From NCBI GenBank assembly GCA_028023455.1, contig JAQFVV010012512.1, positions 2,024,413 through 2,088,412 of the forward strand: a DNA stretch of 64,000 nucleotides. Reading direction: 5' to 3'. The DNA is from Epiperipatus broadwayi (taxonomy: Eukaryota; Onychophora; Udeonychophora; Euonychophora; Peripatidae). This document shows positions 39,054 to 51,784 of the stretch, one piece after another (the first letter of the stretch is position 1; every line of letters begins with the position of its first letter). The notes below the pieces were generated by a model, which saw only the letters and a program-made list of their open reading frames with translations, was not told where the DNA came from and made no database searches. The position numbers and the translations under genes were made by a program.

Positions 39054-40319
39054 AATACGTCATCAGGCAAATTATCCGTAAGTACCAATAAAATTAGTTA
39101 GAAGCAGTTAAAGTTTTAAATACATAAGTAGAAATAGGTGTGTGAAATATACAAAGGTATTTAGATTAGATGTTTGTGGACATCTTCTCTGGCTTTTATC
39201 AGGCAAGAATGTGATCGATTTTGATTAATGTAATTGACAGCGAAAATACATTCCAATTAACCTTACTAATTAAAACATCAAAAATATTTCAGTATCCACT
39301 GGAAACTTACTAAAAATAGATTTAATTAACATAAAAAATTTATGTTGATTATGACTAGACAGAAACTATAAACAATTAATTAACAATTACATCTTCTATA
39401 AAAAGATTTTTTAAAATAAGTTATTTAACAAATTGAAATATATTACAATAAATAAAAAATATTACATTTTAAACACAATGAAAATTTATATCGTTTAATA
39501 AAATTTTATATTGACAATATTTATCTTTAACATTTTTTTATTTTTTAAGATCTCAGACTATTTTTTTGTTATATATTTTTTTTTAAAATAGAGATATTTA
39601 AAATCACTTTGAAGATTAATTTTAACAGGAAGAAATTTAATAATTCTTAGCTTTTATCTATGCATGCACACTCACAACCCATTATTAAATTCTTTATTTA
39701 AAAAATGCTAGCTTAACTATAAAAACTAATTATTAGATTTTAGATATCACTCATTTTTTTTAACAAGCTGAATTTTAGGATTATCTAATTAAGTAGATTT
39801 CAATACAATTAAAAATTAAATAACACTACTTTATCAGAGTTAATTTAAAGCTGAAACTTATTTTAAAGTACTTTTTGAACATTTGAATTTAATAAAAGAT
39901 ATGGTAATTAGCCTAATATTGGTTTAATTTTCCTACTCTAAAAATTAACTCATTCATACTTTAAATCATTAATAATTTTATAAATCAATACTTAAAATTA
40001 TAAAAAAAAGTTAATTATGAGCTTTAAACATTATAAAATTATACATAGAGATTGTTTTTAAGCTATAGAGACCATAATAGTCATTCTTAAATGACTAATC
40101 CTTTACACAAATACTTAATTATTATTTTGCAACAAACTTTACTTACTGGAAAAATTAAATGAATGAAAAATTTTTTTTTCCCATAACATATCATCACATA
40201 GCTTGATACTCAGCTTTTTTACTGCAGAAGCTGGGGATAACTATATATGTAATAGGTTGAGTCTCTAAGTATACTGGGCATATTTAATTATATATATATA
40301 CTTTTTTCCATATGTTACA

Positions 40320-40412
40320 GCATTGGCCAGGAGGCGAAACTGCAACAACTGTCTGCAACCAACTGCTTGCTTGCAAGGCGGTTGCGCTGACCTCTCAGCT
40401 AACAACGCTTGA
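40320..40412 (-). mobile_element. tRNA-derived SINE head
   Basis: On the minus strand it reads AGCGTTGTTAGCTGAGAGGT then CAGCGCAACCGCCTTGCAAG. TAGCTGAGAGG fits an RNA polymerase III A box, the stem CAACCGC/GCAAGC-type arm resembles an anticodon arm, and the ends GCGTTG and CCAATGC nearly pair like an acceptor stem. A related but shorter copy is at 56703-56793. The B box is degenerate here, and no target duplication is obvious. Confidence 0.55.
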
Positions 40413-41694
40413 CGTATTTTATTTTTAATTCTCTTCTATAGTGTTTTAATATTATATATATATATAATCAGATAAAATAAATATAATAAACAGAACTCTA
40501 CAATATTCAAAATTTCAATATAAAAATAAATTAAATATTAAATGTAGCCAGATTATGGCATGTCTGCCATCCTGAATTGTGTTTACAGTTATAATTTAAA
40601 ATTAATAAATAAAAAAAACTCATATATCATTAATTTTTTCTACATGAATGGGCAACATTTCATAATTTATATACATATTAAGACAATTATATTGATTTTT
40701 TGTTTAAACAATCTGTCATATTTATATAGGATCTCTTTTTGATCTTTCTTTTCTTCATATCGTTTTCCACATGTAAAATAAAAGTACTGCTAAAGTAAAA
40801 ACTTCCACTACAAATAAATGAATATTTTGAAAATGCCGATTTAAATTTATCCATCCAAATTTTGTAATTTATTATACAAAACTTTATGTTTGTGTAGTCT
40901 CTTCTTGAATATAATTAAAGATTGTGAACTGGAGAAAAGAGTAACCCGCAATAAACGATTATTGACTACACAAAAATTCAGACAAATCAGTCTGTAATTT
41001 ATATACATTTCAACAAAACCTCTCATCAATTGTGCGAAGGCTATCATTAGTTTAAATTACAGCAATTTTTCATCTTCTGTTAATGAAAATAAATCACTGG
41101 ATTGTTTTAAAATGTGAATTATCATCACAACAATGTATGCGTTTTAACCGTTAAACAATATTAAATTACATAAACTCATTTTAATAAGGTATTTATTTAT
41201 ATAGCGATATGTTATTATATCATTCGCCGCAGGTGGTAACACTCAAAGCTTTTAATTGGCCAATTCACAAACTGATGTGTCAATTTTTCAAAAGTTATTG
41301 ACCGTTTATTAAATATATTCACTTTAGTTTCGTTTGTAAAAAGTATATTAGTAATTTCTCACATTATGAAAATAAACGAAAGTTTGTTCAAAAATAAATT
41401 TTGATTTATAATTTAAAAATTTTTTGTTACGGTTGAAATGAAAAGAAACGTCAATCATCAATTTCACGTTATGATTTTTTTTCCCCACTTTGCAATAAAT
41501 AAATAATTCTTGCTAAAATCTTAACTATTTTTGTAAAATAATATTTATTTTTGGCATATTATATGAAAATAATTTGTATTTCATTTGTATTTCATCAAAA
41601 AATATTTTAAAATGCTCTAAAACATTCGTTTATCATTTTCAAAATAAAACAAAAACATTCGTAACTTTTTACTTTTTGGCAGCCATATAAAAAT

Positions 41695-41815
41695 TTTAAC
41701 AGCCAATAAGATTCAAGAAAAGATGATGAGAAGGCAGTGCTTTTACATTTTCTTTTGTTTACAAAATTTCAACAGCCAATAAGATTCAAGAAAAGATGTG
41801 AGAAGGCAGTGCTTT
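41695..41815. repeat. ~72-bp tandem duplication
   Basis: CAGCCAATAAGATTCAAGAA, with GAGAAGGCAGTGCTTT following, occurs at about 41700 and again at about 41773 with only a 2-bp difference in the core. Confidence 0.8.
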
Positions 41816-42026
41816 GTTTTTGTTTGACATAAATCGTCATTTTATTGATTTTTTTACTTGTAAAATAATTCAATAGATGGCAGTATATTATAAAACTTTT
41901 TGCATTCTAAAAAATGACGTCAAAACTGAAAATGTAGTACAAAAACTAAGCAATTTACAGTGATGTCAAGTTTCCTCGTTTAAAAACGAACCGATCAGGC
42001 AAAAGGTTATATCCAGTTAAAAGGTT

Positions 42027-42202
42027 AATAAATTGTAATAGAAAATTAGCGATCAGGCTAGTGCACATGGGCTTTACAGATTTTAAATACTCTCATTTTT
42101 CATAATCTTGTTGTATGAGAATGAGAGTATTCATTTATAGTTTAAAATCTGTAAAGCTCTTGTGCATTAGCCTAATCGCTAATTTACTATTATAAATTCA
42201 TT
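42027..42202. repeat. 176-bp MITE with long inverted repeats
   Basis: AATAAATTGTAATAGAAAAT at the left pairs with TACTATTATAAATTCATT at the right. Both arms contain ATTAGCGATCAGGCTAGTGC or its complement and CTTTACAGATTTTAAA or its complement. The loop is around CATAATCTTGTTGTATGAG. Confidence 0.75.
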
Positions 42203-42435
42203 TTATGAATTAAATCTTGAAACAGGTGATTTATAAAGTCCCTTGACATCGTTATTATGCCTTAATATTACATTGGTTGATTTATCCATACTAGTATGAA
42301 AATAGTGATTATATTTTTATGAATGATTTATTACATTCCAGATAATGTTGAGTGTTTTCCTAAATAAATATAAATTTCTGAATAATTTGCAATATAATGC
42401 TGTGATTAAAGCTTACACATCCTTAAGTTTAATAT

Positions 42436-42580
42436 TTAATTAGTGTAATTTTATTAACCACTCTCATTCAAGGTAGGGACTGGTTTTTATCCACTTTTAA
42501 CGACTTATGGAGGAATGCAATCATAAATATATGACCAAAGACATTTGAAAAGATTTATGATCTCCAAGGTACATATTTTA
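42436..42580. repeat. Fragment of a dispersed repeat (relative at 46285)
   Basis: AAGGTAGGGACTGGTTTTTATCCACTTTTA and the following AATCATAAATATATGACCAAAG parallel AAGGTAGGCACTGGGTTTATCC and AATCATAAACATGTGACCAAAC at 46300-46370. It appears to be the same old repeat, also related to the 480-bp units at 20611-22450. Confidence 0.5.
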
Positions 42581-42691
42581 TTATTGGATAATCTCTTATC
42601 TAATGAATGAGTAGTAAAAAATATTAATATCCTTCAACTTATTTATATATTTTTTCAGATCTATTATATATATATATATATGCATAAATAA

Positions 42692-42755
<64 letters not shown>
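42692..42755. repeat. (GATA)n microsatellite
   Basis: About 16 uninterrupted GATA tetramers, preceded by a short TA tract and AAATAAATA. Confidence 0.97.
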
Positions 42756-42756
<1 letters not shown>

Positions 42757-45700
42757 TCTATGATAATAGTTTTATGATATATCCTTATTAATTATTCAGC
42801 AATAGATAAATCAGTTGATAAAACCAAAAATTTTGAATAGCTAATTGGTTTCCAAAGTAAACCATACGATAACAACAAATAGTTAATAAACCCATAGAAT
42901 ATCCATAATCTATTGCCAGGCAACTGCCATGGTACCTTGACATCAAAATGTGTATGTGCTATTGATTAATGAAATGTTTTTCGCTAGACTTACAGTTGAT
43001 AAGTTTTTAAATAAATGAGAATTTATATTAATATCTAGTTAAAATTTGTAACTAATATATTCAGGGCAAAATAAATTAAAAGTAGTTTTTGTAAGGCTAA
43101 AAAGCAATAATAGATACTAATACTAAATAAGTATGAGAGTTTGAAGTACTAGAAACTTCACTCAATTTTCAACTGAAATCAAGTTACTTGTAAGGTGGGT
43201 TGTGAATGTTAATTAATATTTTTATTCGACTTAACTTGGAATTTCCATTTATTAAAAATACTTATCACCTTTTAGATCATGAAAAATATTTATTTAACAT
43301 TTATAAGTCATTGTGAAAGAAATTTGATTTACATGAGAATTAAGAAAAGTTTGTGATACTTCAAAATTCTCATACTTATATGTCTGTCTATTAATCTCAT
43401 TTAAAAACTTAAATAGTGATCCAAAGATATTTATTATGTTAAAAGAAACAATGCATTATACATATACATACACATGTAGAGAGATATACACATGTAGAGA
43501 GAGAATAAATACTTGATAAATGTGGACTTTTTGATAAAACGAAATTAAAGACAATAAAATAATAATGAGAATAATCACTTATCACTAATTGATATTAACG
43601 TTATGTTTACATTCCTAGACCAGATTTTGCTTTGCCTTTTTGACTTCAACAAATGGGCTATCATTGCACAAAATGTATCTCTCTAAATATATAATAACTA
43701 CATACTTCAACAAAAGTAATATATATAAAAGGACTTGGCTTCAGAGATAAATAAACGATGCAAGTAAGTTGAATTGGATTTTAAAATCCTTAATTTGAAT
43801 TTTAGTCCAATAATTCAGATAATAAAAATTAGTAAAAAGTAGCTGCTAGAAGAATAATTGAATTAATTTTGTTTTGAATTATAAGCCTTGGTTGATGAAA
43901 GCGAATGTCAAAGTCAGTCTAGGGATGTACATATTATAGTATATACTATAAACTAATGTTCATTAATGATAAAAGCTTGCAGTAAGTGACTCTTGTATAA
44001 GATGAAAATAATTGTTGAAAAAGTTATGAAATGTTATTGCTGGTATCTATTCATTTTTTGCCTACTGTATGGGTACATCTATTTAGTTTTTGACTAAATT
44101 GTTAGGATATTTTCGTAAATAATTACCTAAGTGTTAAACTACTTTTATATTGATTTTCCTCAATAAGACATTTACATATACTTGTACATTTTTAATCGTA
44201 TGCATGTTAATTTATATTGTACAGATTTTGAATTAATGTAATCATATTTTTAGGTTCTTTCCTATTTTACATATATATGTAAAGTGCTTGTGTGTGTGGC
44301 AACACCAATTACTATAAATCTACTTAAATTATCCAAATCCTAATGCGTAAGATCCTTCTGGAAATAACGTGTAACTCCATCCATCTAAAAGCACAAAAAC
44401 TTTATATGCAATTTAAAAATAGTGATGTGAAGGGGAGAAAATATTGATCACAGAAACTGGATTTATTTCAGGAAAAACATAGATAGTAATTAAAAATATT
44501 ATAAAAATAACAACATGAAGCAATCGTATATTATGACCAGAATTGGTCTTTTTGTAGAGGCACAACTATTTCAGACAAGATGTAAGAAAACTATAGTATT
44601 TTTAGTGTTTACCCATTGTTTTCAAACATATCACTATTTATATGTACAAATAAAATTTGTAGGTGTTATAGGGCATTCAATCACATGATATAACTGGAAG
44701 GATCTTAACCTGCTACAATTTGGATAATGTATAGATCTAGGCAATTGGAGTTACTACATGCAAGCACACACTCCTGTTTTATCTAAGAAATATCCTAAAA
44801 ATTTGATTGTAATTAATCCAAAATTCTATAAAACATAAGATAGTGGAATAAATATATAAATTAACATTTAAATATGATTACTGATAGAAATTAATATAAA
44901 TCTAGTTTAACACTAACCCAATTAATTATGAAAATGTCTAACAACTTATTTAAAAAATAAAAGCAATTAAGTATGGATTTAATATCACATGACATGCTAC
45001 ACCAGAAATGTCTACTATAAGTCTGAGTAATCAGTGAACACAAAATTAAGTCACAGTACTCTAATATCCATGTTTCTAGATTGGTTGCAGGAATTGCATT
45101 CATCAGTGAAAACTTGAATTAAACACCTCAAATTAATTCATGTATGCAACATTTAGTCACCTTTTACATCTTTTTAATATTTAAGCCAATAGACTAAAAT
45201 TCAAAAACTCTTAAGATTTTTTAATTAAAGGCAACCCCTTACATAGCTAGTAAATCTATCACCAGTTCAGGGTTAATGACTTCAATTTAAGTAACTGTAG
45301 ACCATTTTTTGAGAACCAGAAACTGATCTGTAGATATGTTTGTTATAACAATAAGCCATCAAGTGTCAGTTAATTAGATGACTCTGCATAAAGAAAATTC
45401 TTTTAGACAAAATTGAGTTAAGTTAATGTTGTTGATAATGGTACTTTTTCTAACTAAAAAATAGAGCAAGTGTACAGTTGGCATATTTTCAAGGCACTGA
45501 AATATATAAAAACTGATTTAGTGTCAAATTTATGTAAGTATACAAATGTATTGGTTTAGGTTCAAAAAACAGGTTTTTTTTTTATTGGTGTAAATAGCAT
45601 AAAGATATAAAATACAGCTGCTAAATACATAAAAAAAAATTAGATTTATTATACAATCCTACATTTTCATTAATGAAGGCAAAATTCAGAAACTGATCCA

Positions 45701-46205
45701 TGGATGGTAATGTTATGCAATATGCCATCTAATGCTCACTGTTTACTCAAACTCACAATAGATGGCATTAAATTAAAGTAATACATATAAAATGATGGAA
45801 TGATTAAGATAGGTCTAAAAGAGTAGTGTTCGACAGATTTTTAATGCTTTGCTCATAAGCTAAAATTCAAATCTGAAACATTATTTTATTTTTACAATTA
45901 GTTTCAGTTTTTAAACACTTTCAGATTTTTTAAACATGGCTTATAGTATTATGTTGGAATAGTTTTGTGATTAGTTGCATTGTTAAATACTTTTAGAAAA
46001 TTCAGTCTTTCATGTTGAGTAATATTCTTCTCTCTTCTTCAAACGCTACTTAGCTGACTAGTGGCAATGTCAGCATGCGAATTAAAGTAGTAATCTTTAG
46101 ATCTAAGATGAATGAATTCAAGAAGATACTTTAACTAATTAGGCTATAGCTTAGCTGGTTAATATATCTTCTTAAATTTAGTCCTAAAATTTAAAAGTTA
46201 TCATT
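42756..46205. other. 3.4-kb intron stretch, no gene recognised
   Basis: AT-rich, no transposon ends or protein motifs found. A TATATAAAAGG box at 43722-43732 precedes an ATG at 43758 and a GTAAGT at 43764, but nothing supports transcription from it. Confidence 0.45.
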
Positions 46206-46650
46206 AATAATTTTTATTAGAGATTTAGTAGTGTAGAGATTATACATATAATGAATAATATTCCTGTAGTGAAATTTTCACCATCCCACACTCAAGCAAG
46301 GTAGGCACTGGGTTTATCCACTTTTAGCACACTGTGGAAGGTGTAATCATAAACATGTGACCAAACATATGTGAAAAAAATCTATTTACCCTGTGATGCA
46401 TATTTCATGCTGAACTAGAAGACATCAGTTGACCCAGATTACCTTCTCTTAAATATATCTTTATTATTATTTAGTATATATAGATTGGGAATTACTATAG
46501 TTTAATTAATATGTGTCAAACATAATGCCTTCACAACTTTGGCACAAACCACTTGGTGGAAGTATATTAATAATTTTTATTAGTCATTCAGTAGTCTAGA
46601 GATTATCCATATAATATTTCTGTAGTGTAATTTTGCTACACCAATATATC
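46206..46650. repeat. Old repeat flanked by ~85-bp direct duplications
   Basis: ATAATTTTTATTAGAGATTT...TGTAGTGAAATTTT (46206-46285) is repeated at 46568-46635 as ATAATTTTTATTAGTCATTC...TGTAGTGTAATTTT. The DNA between them contains a diverged relative of the 480-bp units (CATATTTCATGCTGAACTAG, GACATCAGTTGACCCAGATT). Confidence 0.6.
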
Positions 46651-46969
46651 AGGATAACAACATTTAAAGATAATCTTACTTAATTAAAGTATCATTTTAA
46701 ATTATGTATTCATGAATCTAAAAATTAAGGTTTCAATTCCTGTGATGTCTTCACTCATCTAGTTAATTGCATAAAAAGAATAAAAATGAATAATATTACC
46801 AGAAATGTAGATTTATACTAAGTTGAGTTGTATTATCAACAGGCATAATGTATTTAGAAGGGTATAAATAAATAAATAAATAAATAAAAATTTCATAATA
46901 TAACTAGATGATGGAATTAGTTCAACTTATACTATATGTAAAATGTTAAAATGTCGTCATTAAAACAGG

Positions 46970-47036
46970 CAAAACTCTCCATACAGTAATGCCACCCAGT
47001 GCAAGCCAGAGTAATCATTGGTGATCATGTGATGTT
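46970..47036. repeat. Single-arm relative of the 13031-13186 element
   Basis: GGCAAAACTCTCCATACAGT followed by AATGCCACCC and ending TGATCATGTGATGTTT. It is the reverse complement of the end and hairpin arm of the element at 13031-13186, lacking the second arm. Confidence 0.65.
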
Positions 47037-47371
47037 TAGTAATTTAAATATCATCTTCATAAACTTTCAGACAAATTTTTAAGATAGCTGGTTCACAACT
47101 TTTCAATACAGATTTATTAATGGATATAAAACAATTTAATTTTGAGACATAAAATGATCATAAAAACTAAGACATCCAAATGACAATTAATGTGCTGTTA
47201 GTAATGTTAATGTTACATTCTCGATTAATTACAATGTCAGTTTAGCTTTGTATTTTTAATACTTAATAATCAGTTGTCAAAGATAGATTTATAAAAGAGA
47301 AATGTTAGATATTGATATTTAGCACATATAAGAAAAACTCAAAAGTCATGAATGCTGGTTATTTATTTTAG

Positions 47372-47525
47372 ATTACTTCAAATACCTGTCAGATAATCTG
47401 AAAAAGCATAAAGGTTGCTCTTGCAAACTGGAGTACTTTTCTGTTTCTGGCTGTGAGAAAGAAGTAACAGTTATTGGACATTGGGCTCACTTTGACCAGA
47501 AAGGCAAAATTACTGACGAACACTA
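47372..47525 (+). CDS. NTF2-like/SnoaL-like protein, internal exon B
   Basis: A 154-nt exon between acceptor TTTATTTTAG (ends 47371) and donor TA|GTAAGT (47526). Entering in phase 1 it completes a GAT codon and encodes DYFKYLSDNLKKHKGCSCKL, then EYFSVSGCEKEVTVIGHW and AHFDQKGKITDEHY, leaving two bases (ta) that the exon at 54273 completes to TAC (Tyr). The segment has the alternating pattern of the NTF2-like beta-sheet, with 'VTVIGHW...D..GKIT' matching the core strands of SnoaL/DUF4440 proteins. Three cysteines (two in GCSCKL) stand out but have no assigned role. The TAG-like sequence at the 3' end is across the splice junction, not a stop. Exon quality is high: both sites are consensus and the frame is open throughout. 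Confidence 0.8.
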
Positions 47526-48154
47526 GTAAGTATCTTAAAAGTAATAGATGTAATTATGCCATTATTTAATCTGTTTTTTAAGAAGGTAAATCACTCTAAT
47601 TTTATAATCAATTAATTAAACTTCCTTTACAAACTGTAATTTACTCAATAGACTATTACGTATCTAATATTTATTTAATATTATCTTATTAATAGAAATG
47701 CTTTTTGCCAGCAGGACAAAAGCACAAACAGGATCAGCTTAAAATCTTTACTTTACTATAAAATAAAACACGAATCTTGATCATAAAAAGTAATGAAATG
47801 CACTAAAAATAAATTGAAAACATATACATTATCTAAAATAAGACTGAGTAATTTTTATTTAAATTCTTTCAGTAGTAGAAATATTAATTTATCCAAATGC
47901 TTTTTTTCCTAATAAAAGCAATATCAGAAAAAAGTTATAGTCTCTTATATTATTAAAAGTATAGGAAATCAGCTGTATATTATATTTGTTAATATAATTT
48001 TTATTTACTTAGATTTTAATTTCATAAATAAGATGAATCAATTTTTGAAATATGACAGTAAAGAAAAAACAATTAAAATATTTATTAGGGAATTATGTAA
48101 AAGCGTTGATAATATAATATAAAATGCAACAAAAATAAACTTAGAACATTTACG

Positions 48155-48349
48155 TAAGTAATATTTACTGAGGCTATAACCTCGAGAATATGCGATAGTA
48201 GGGACCTCTACAGGTGTTGTAGAGGTCCCTACTATCGCATTTTACACGCATATTCTCAAGGTTATAGCCTCAGTGTTTGTAGAGGTCCCTACTATCGCAT
48301 TTTAAACGCATATTCTCGAGGTTATAGCCTCAATAAATATTACTTAGGT
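48155..48349. repeat. Foldback with a duplicated right arm
   Basis: The left arm (TAAGTAATATTTACTGAGGC...GCGATAGTAGGGACCTCTAC) is complementary to a right arm present twice in tandem with a 60-bp period (48219-48278 and 48279-48338). Each right copy reads GTAGAGGTCCCTACTATCGC...GGTTATAGCCTCA. The left arm has lost about a dozen bases in the middle relative to the right arms. Confidence 0.85.
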
Positions 48350-48742
48350 AATCAATGTGCGTTTAATAAATTTATAATTAGAACATTTGCATTATGTTAA
48401 CTTAACTTTTTGTATAAACTGTATTTTATTTTAAACAATCATAACTCAACAAGTTATCAATCTTTTCTCATGCTATTTGAAAGATAATAAAATATTTAAA
48501 ATCACAATTTGGAAATAATCATAGCAACTTTATTAAATTTATTATATATCATATTTTGACATAAGTTAGTGGATTTTTTATTAATAATATATTGATTTAA
48601 GTTTTATTCATTAGTTGTTTTTATTAATTTTACATTTTTATTTAATTCGTTACATATTTCAATCTGTACTAATATATATATTGAGACAGTTAAGTGTCTC
48701 ATGGCATATAACCAAACAGTAGTGTGTGTGAATATATATATA

Positions 48743-48950
48743 TGACATATTTTACAGGTTCATCCATGTTAAAAACATTCTTAATTTAACATTATTGCTA
48801 TTGGTAAAACTTTAACATTTTTTTCATATCAGTGATTATAGCGCCTCTACAACTGTCTTTCTACCTTTTATCACCCAGTGGATTACTTGTGTAATTGGTA
48901 TATCAATATTTAAAATTTTTTTAACATGGATGAACCTGCAAAATATGTCT
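48743..48950. repeat. 208-bp MITE
   Basis: Terminal inverted repeats of about 36 bp: GACATATTTTACAGGTTCAT / ATGAACCTGCAAAATATGTC, extending through CCATGTTAAAAA. The interior is unpaired. The left side abuts a TA tract. Confidence 0.8.
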
Positions 48951-51311
48951 TTTATACATGCAACCTGTGAAAATCTTCATATCAACATATATATATAAAG
49001 TTGAAAGGAAAAAGAAAAATAAACACAATTTTTTTTCTACATATTATCTATATTACATTGGAATAACAGTTAAGGATTAAATATTTTTGAATTCAAAACA
49101 AATTTATTATAAATTAAACATTTTAAAAGGTCTAGTTAATATTTTATTAATTCTGATTTTGAAATTAACAGAAGCATCTTTTATGTTAAAATAGATATAC
49201 TGGTAATTATAAAATTTTGCTATCTATCTTGATTAAAAAAGTTTTTTAATTAAAGCTTGTATAATGTGTTATGATAAAAATTCAACATTGTTGTTTGTCA
49301 AAGAATTAATGTGAATCAAAGAGTCATTAACTTTTTTCATTCAAGATAGGGAGAACTTATTTTTAATTACTGTGATTTTTTTCCAACCTAATTATAAAAA
49401 GGTTGGGAAAAATATTAGGGAAAGTTTTTGAGAATTTCAAAAGATTTAAAAGTTATTACAGATTATGATAACAAGATGACTACTACCATGAAATGATAAC
49501 CAAAGATAAGAAACAGTGCATGTCCAACTGCAGCTATTAGTTCACAATGGTAGTTTGGATTCACATGGAAGCAAGTGCCATATTTTCTATGGATAATAGT
49601 TCATATTGTGTACTAGCCAGTATGCCTTAAGTCTGTCAAATTCTAGATTCAATGGAGCTGGTTATATTTAAGTCAACAATTACAGGATTATACCTTTCCC
49701 AAATTTGACAAGCCATTCTACTGTTTTAAAATGTACCAATTTACCCAGAAAGTCTATCAGCTTGCTGATGAATTAGTTTATATATATACACACAGAGGCA
49801 CAGATAAAGATATTGAATCATATATATATAAAGTACAGTTGGTGAGTTATTTTAAATAATTTTTTTAATGAAGATGACAGTTGTAATGTTTAAATTACAA
49901 TTTATTTTAAAGTAAATAACTTTATTCAACAAAAAGTATGATGTGTTTCCAGTATATTTTATCAACAAAGAAAAAATCCAAAAATCTTTTTAGATTAGGA
50001 AACAAAAAAACAACTTGTTGGAGTATGTTTAAAAACATTTATAATTAATGAAGAGTAATTTGAAAAAAAAAAAAACTTTGATGAAGACTGTCAAAAGAGT
50101 AAATATTTTTTTAAAAAACTTTTACTTACCATAGAAATAAGAGTCTAATTAATGGCTTTAATTCATATATATATATATGCACATCATACATGTGCATTTA
50201 TGTATTATTAAAAATGAATTGAATTTTTTATAAGTGTATACAATTCAAACATGTTAGTAATTAAATTATTATATAGCACATTTTAGTACTTATATATATG
50301 TATGTGAATTTTATGTATATTTTTGATATTAAATTGTGTATTAAGAAAATATATGATTTGTTAGGTTTATTTTTTTTTTATAGATGCTAGTGTGTGCACA
50401 CTTTTACATGTACAAACACATATAGATTAAATCAGTCATTAATTTCCTATTACAAGAATGGATTTTATTTATAGGTTTATGCCAATTCAAATATATTCAT
50501 AAATTATTGTACCACATGTATGTGTGCATATATATGGATCTTTTATGTATTGATGTATTGTAAACCATAATGTGATAGCTTTTTTTATATTAACTAAAAT
50601 CAGAATGATGAATTTATATTTATGGCACAATGATAAGATCTCAATTTTATTTTAATTGTAATTAATAAATTGATATTTCATTGTTAAATTTATCCCAGTG
50701 AATTTACTCTATCCTAAATAGTTTTAGAATATTATATGTTAGGATTAAATATCTTGTTCACAGTAACAATTATAAAGCTTTTGTTTTTGAATTAGATATA
50801 TGCATGTCTGATATATAATAGGGGTAGTTTGGTGTATGGCCACCCAGATTATGATGCTGAATGGCACAAAGAGAATATATTTTGAAGTCTATGCATTACA
50901 TTTCATTTTAAATATTTATTTAGAAATTAAGTTTATAGTTGGCAAGTACATTAATAGTACTATGTGTCCAAAGCATTGTTGATGATCAGCATGTTTTAGT
51001 ATCCCAGCATTATTTTTTTAATTATATTCTTATGAATTAGCTATTAAGTTTGTGCATCCATGCTATTGTTTGAATAATCTGCCCCAAGCTAACAAAGGCT
51101 GAATAATTAGCCTGGTCTATAGCTGATCCATTTCAAATTCAATCACAAGATTTGTTGATCATTCATGATGATGAATAATTATTTCTTGGCCATAATACTG
51201 GTGAAAGTATAATTACTTTTTGCTCATTCTGTACTGATCTTTCAGGCTCATTCATTTTACCTTAAATTTTATATTTCATTTATTTAGGAACCTGAGTTCA
51301 TACCATTACAC

Positions 51312-51342
<31 letters not shown>

Positions 51343-51784
51343 TTTGTAGTTTTTTACTCTTGAAAAATCTGCTTGTTGCAGTGAAACCATTGGTTGTGTT
51401 GTAGATTTTACTTTCTTGGCTAGTTTGGTTGAGTTTTTGAAGCACTCTTGATTATATATATATATTATTAATCAATGTCTGTATTCCAATTATAAAAAAT
51501 ATATACAATAATTAATACAGTAAACAATATTTAAAAAACAAATATCTACTATAATTTAATAGAAGTACTTTCAACTATCTAATTAGTCCTTATTAACAAT
51601 ATTCAAATTCTTTTACAAAAATCATTATAAATGGATACAAAAACAATTACGTCATATTCACTAATTTTTATATCAGCAGTCTGTCTCTTTATCAAATGTT
51701 GGTTTCCATTTTTTATTAACATAGCTTCTTTAATTTTGCATTTATTATTATTTCTTTCAATACACAAAGTCTTAATTTTATTAA
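48951..51784. other. Intron 2 sequence, nothing recognised
   Basis: AT-rich DNA with several short TA/TG tracts (50167-50178, about 50290, 51312-51341) and no coding or transposon signature that I could identify. Confidence 0.45.

Larger units (their letters stand above)
36691..39086 (+). mobile_element. Merlin DNA transposon, apparently complete (2.4 kb)
   Basis: Perfect terminal inverted repeats of about 33 bp start GGTACTTACGGATAATTTGC at the left and end with its complement at 39067-39086. An 8-bp target duplication, AATAAAAT, flanks both sides (36683-36690 and 39087-39094), matching the 8-9 bp known for Merlin. An uninterrupted transposase occupies 36977-37861. Downstream, non-coding DNA contains a 199-bp tandem duplication and a subterminal hairpin. 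The insertion lies 44 bp past the 3' target duplication of the upstream LINE, in intron 1 of the NTF2-like gene. Its GC content is visibly above the surroundings. Intact termini and coding frame point to recent insertion. Confidence 0.93.
39095..42026. other. Intron sequence with one SINE and a short duplication
   Basis: AT-rich intronic DNA. The only recognised items are the SINE-like patch at 40320-40412 and the tandem duplication at 41695-41815. No exon or protein motif seen. Confidence 0.45.

Noticed and set aside
43722-43770. TATATAAAAGG followed by ATGCAA|GTAAGT, resembling a promoter with a tiny first exon
   Set aside because: Splicing ATGCAA onto the next exon (47372) hits a stop within a few codons, and TATA boxes are expected by chance in such DNA.
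47521-47530. TAG stop at the end of exon B
   Set aside because: TA|GTAAGT is a consensus donor, and the two bases TA are completed to TAC by the exon at 54273, restoring an open frame.
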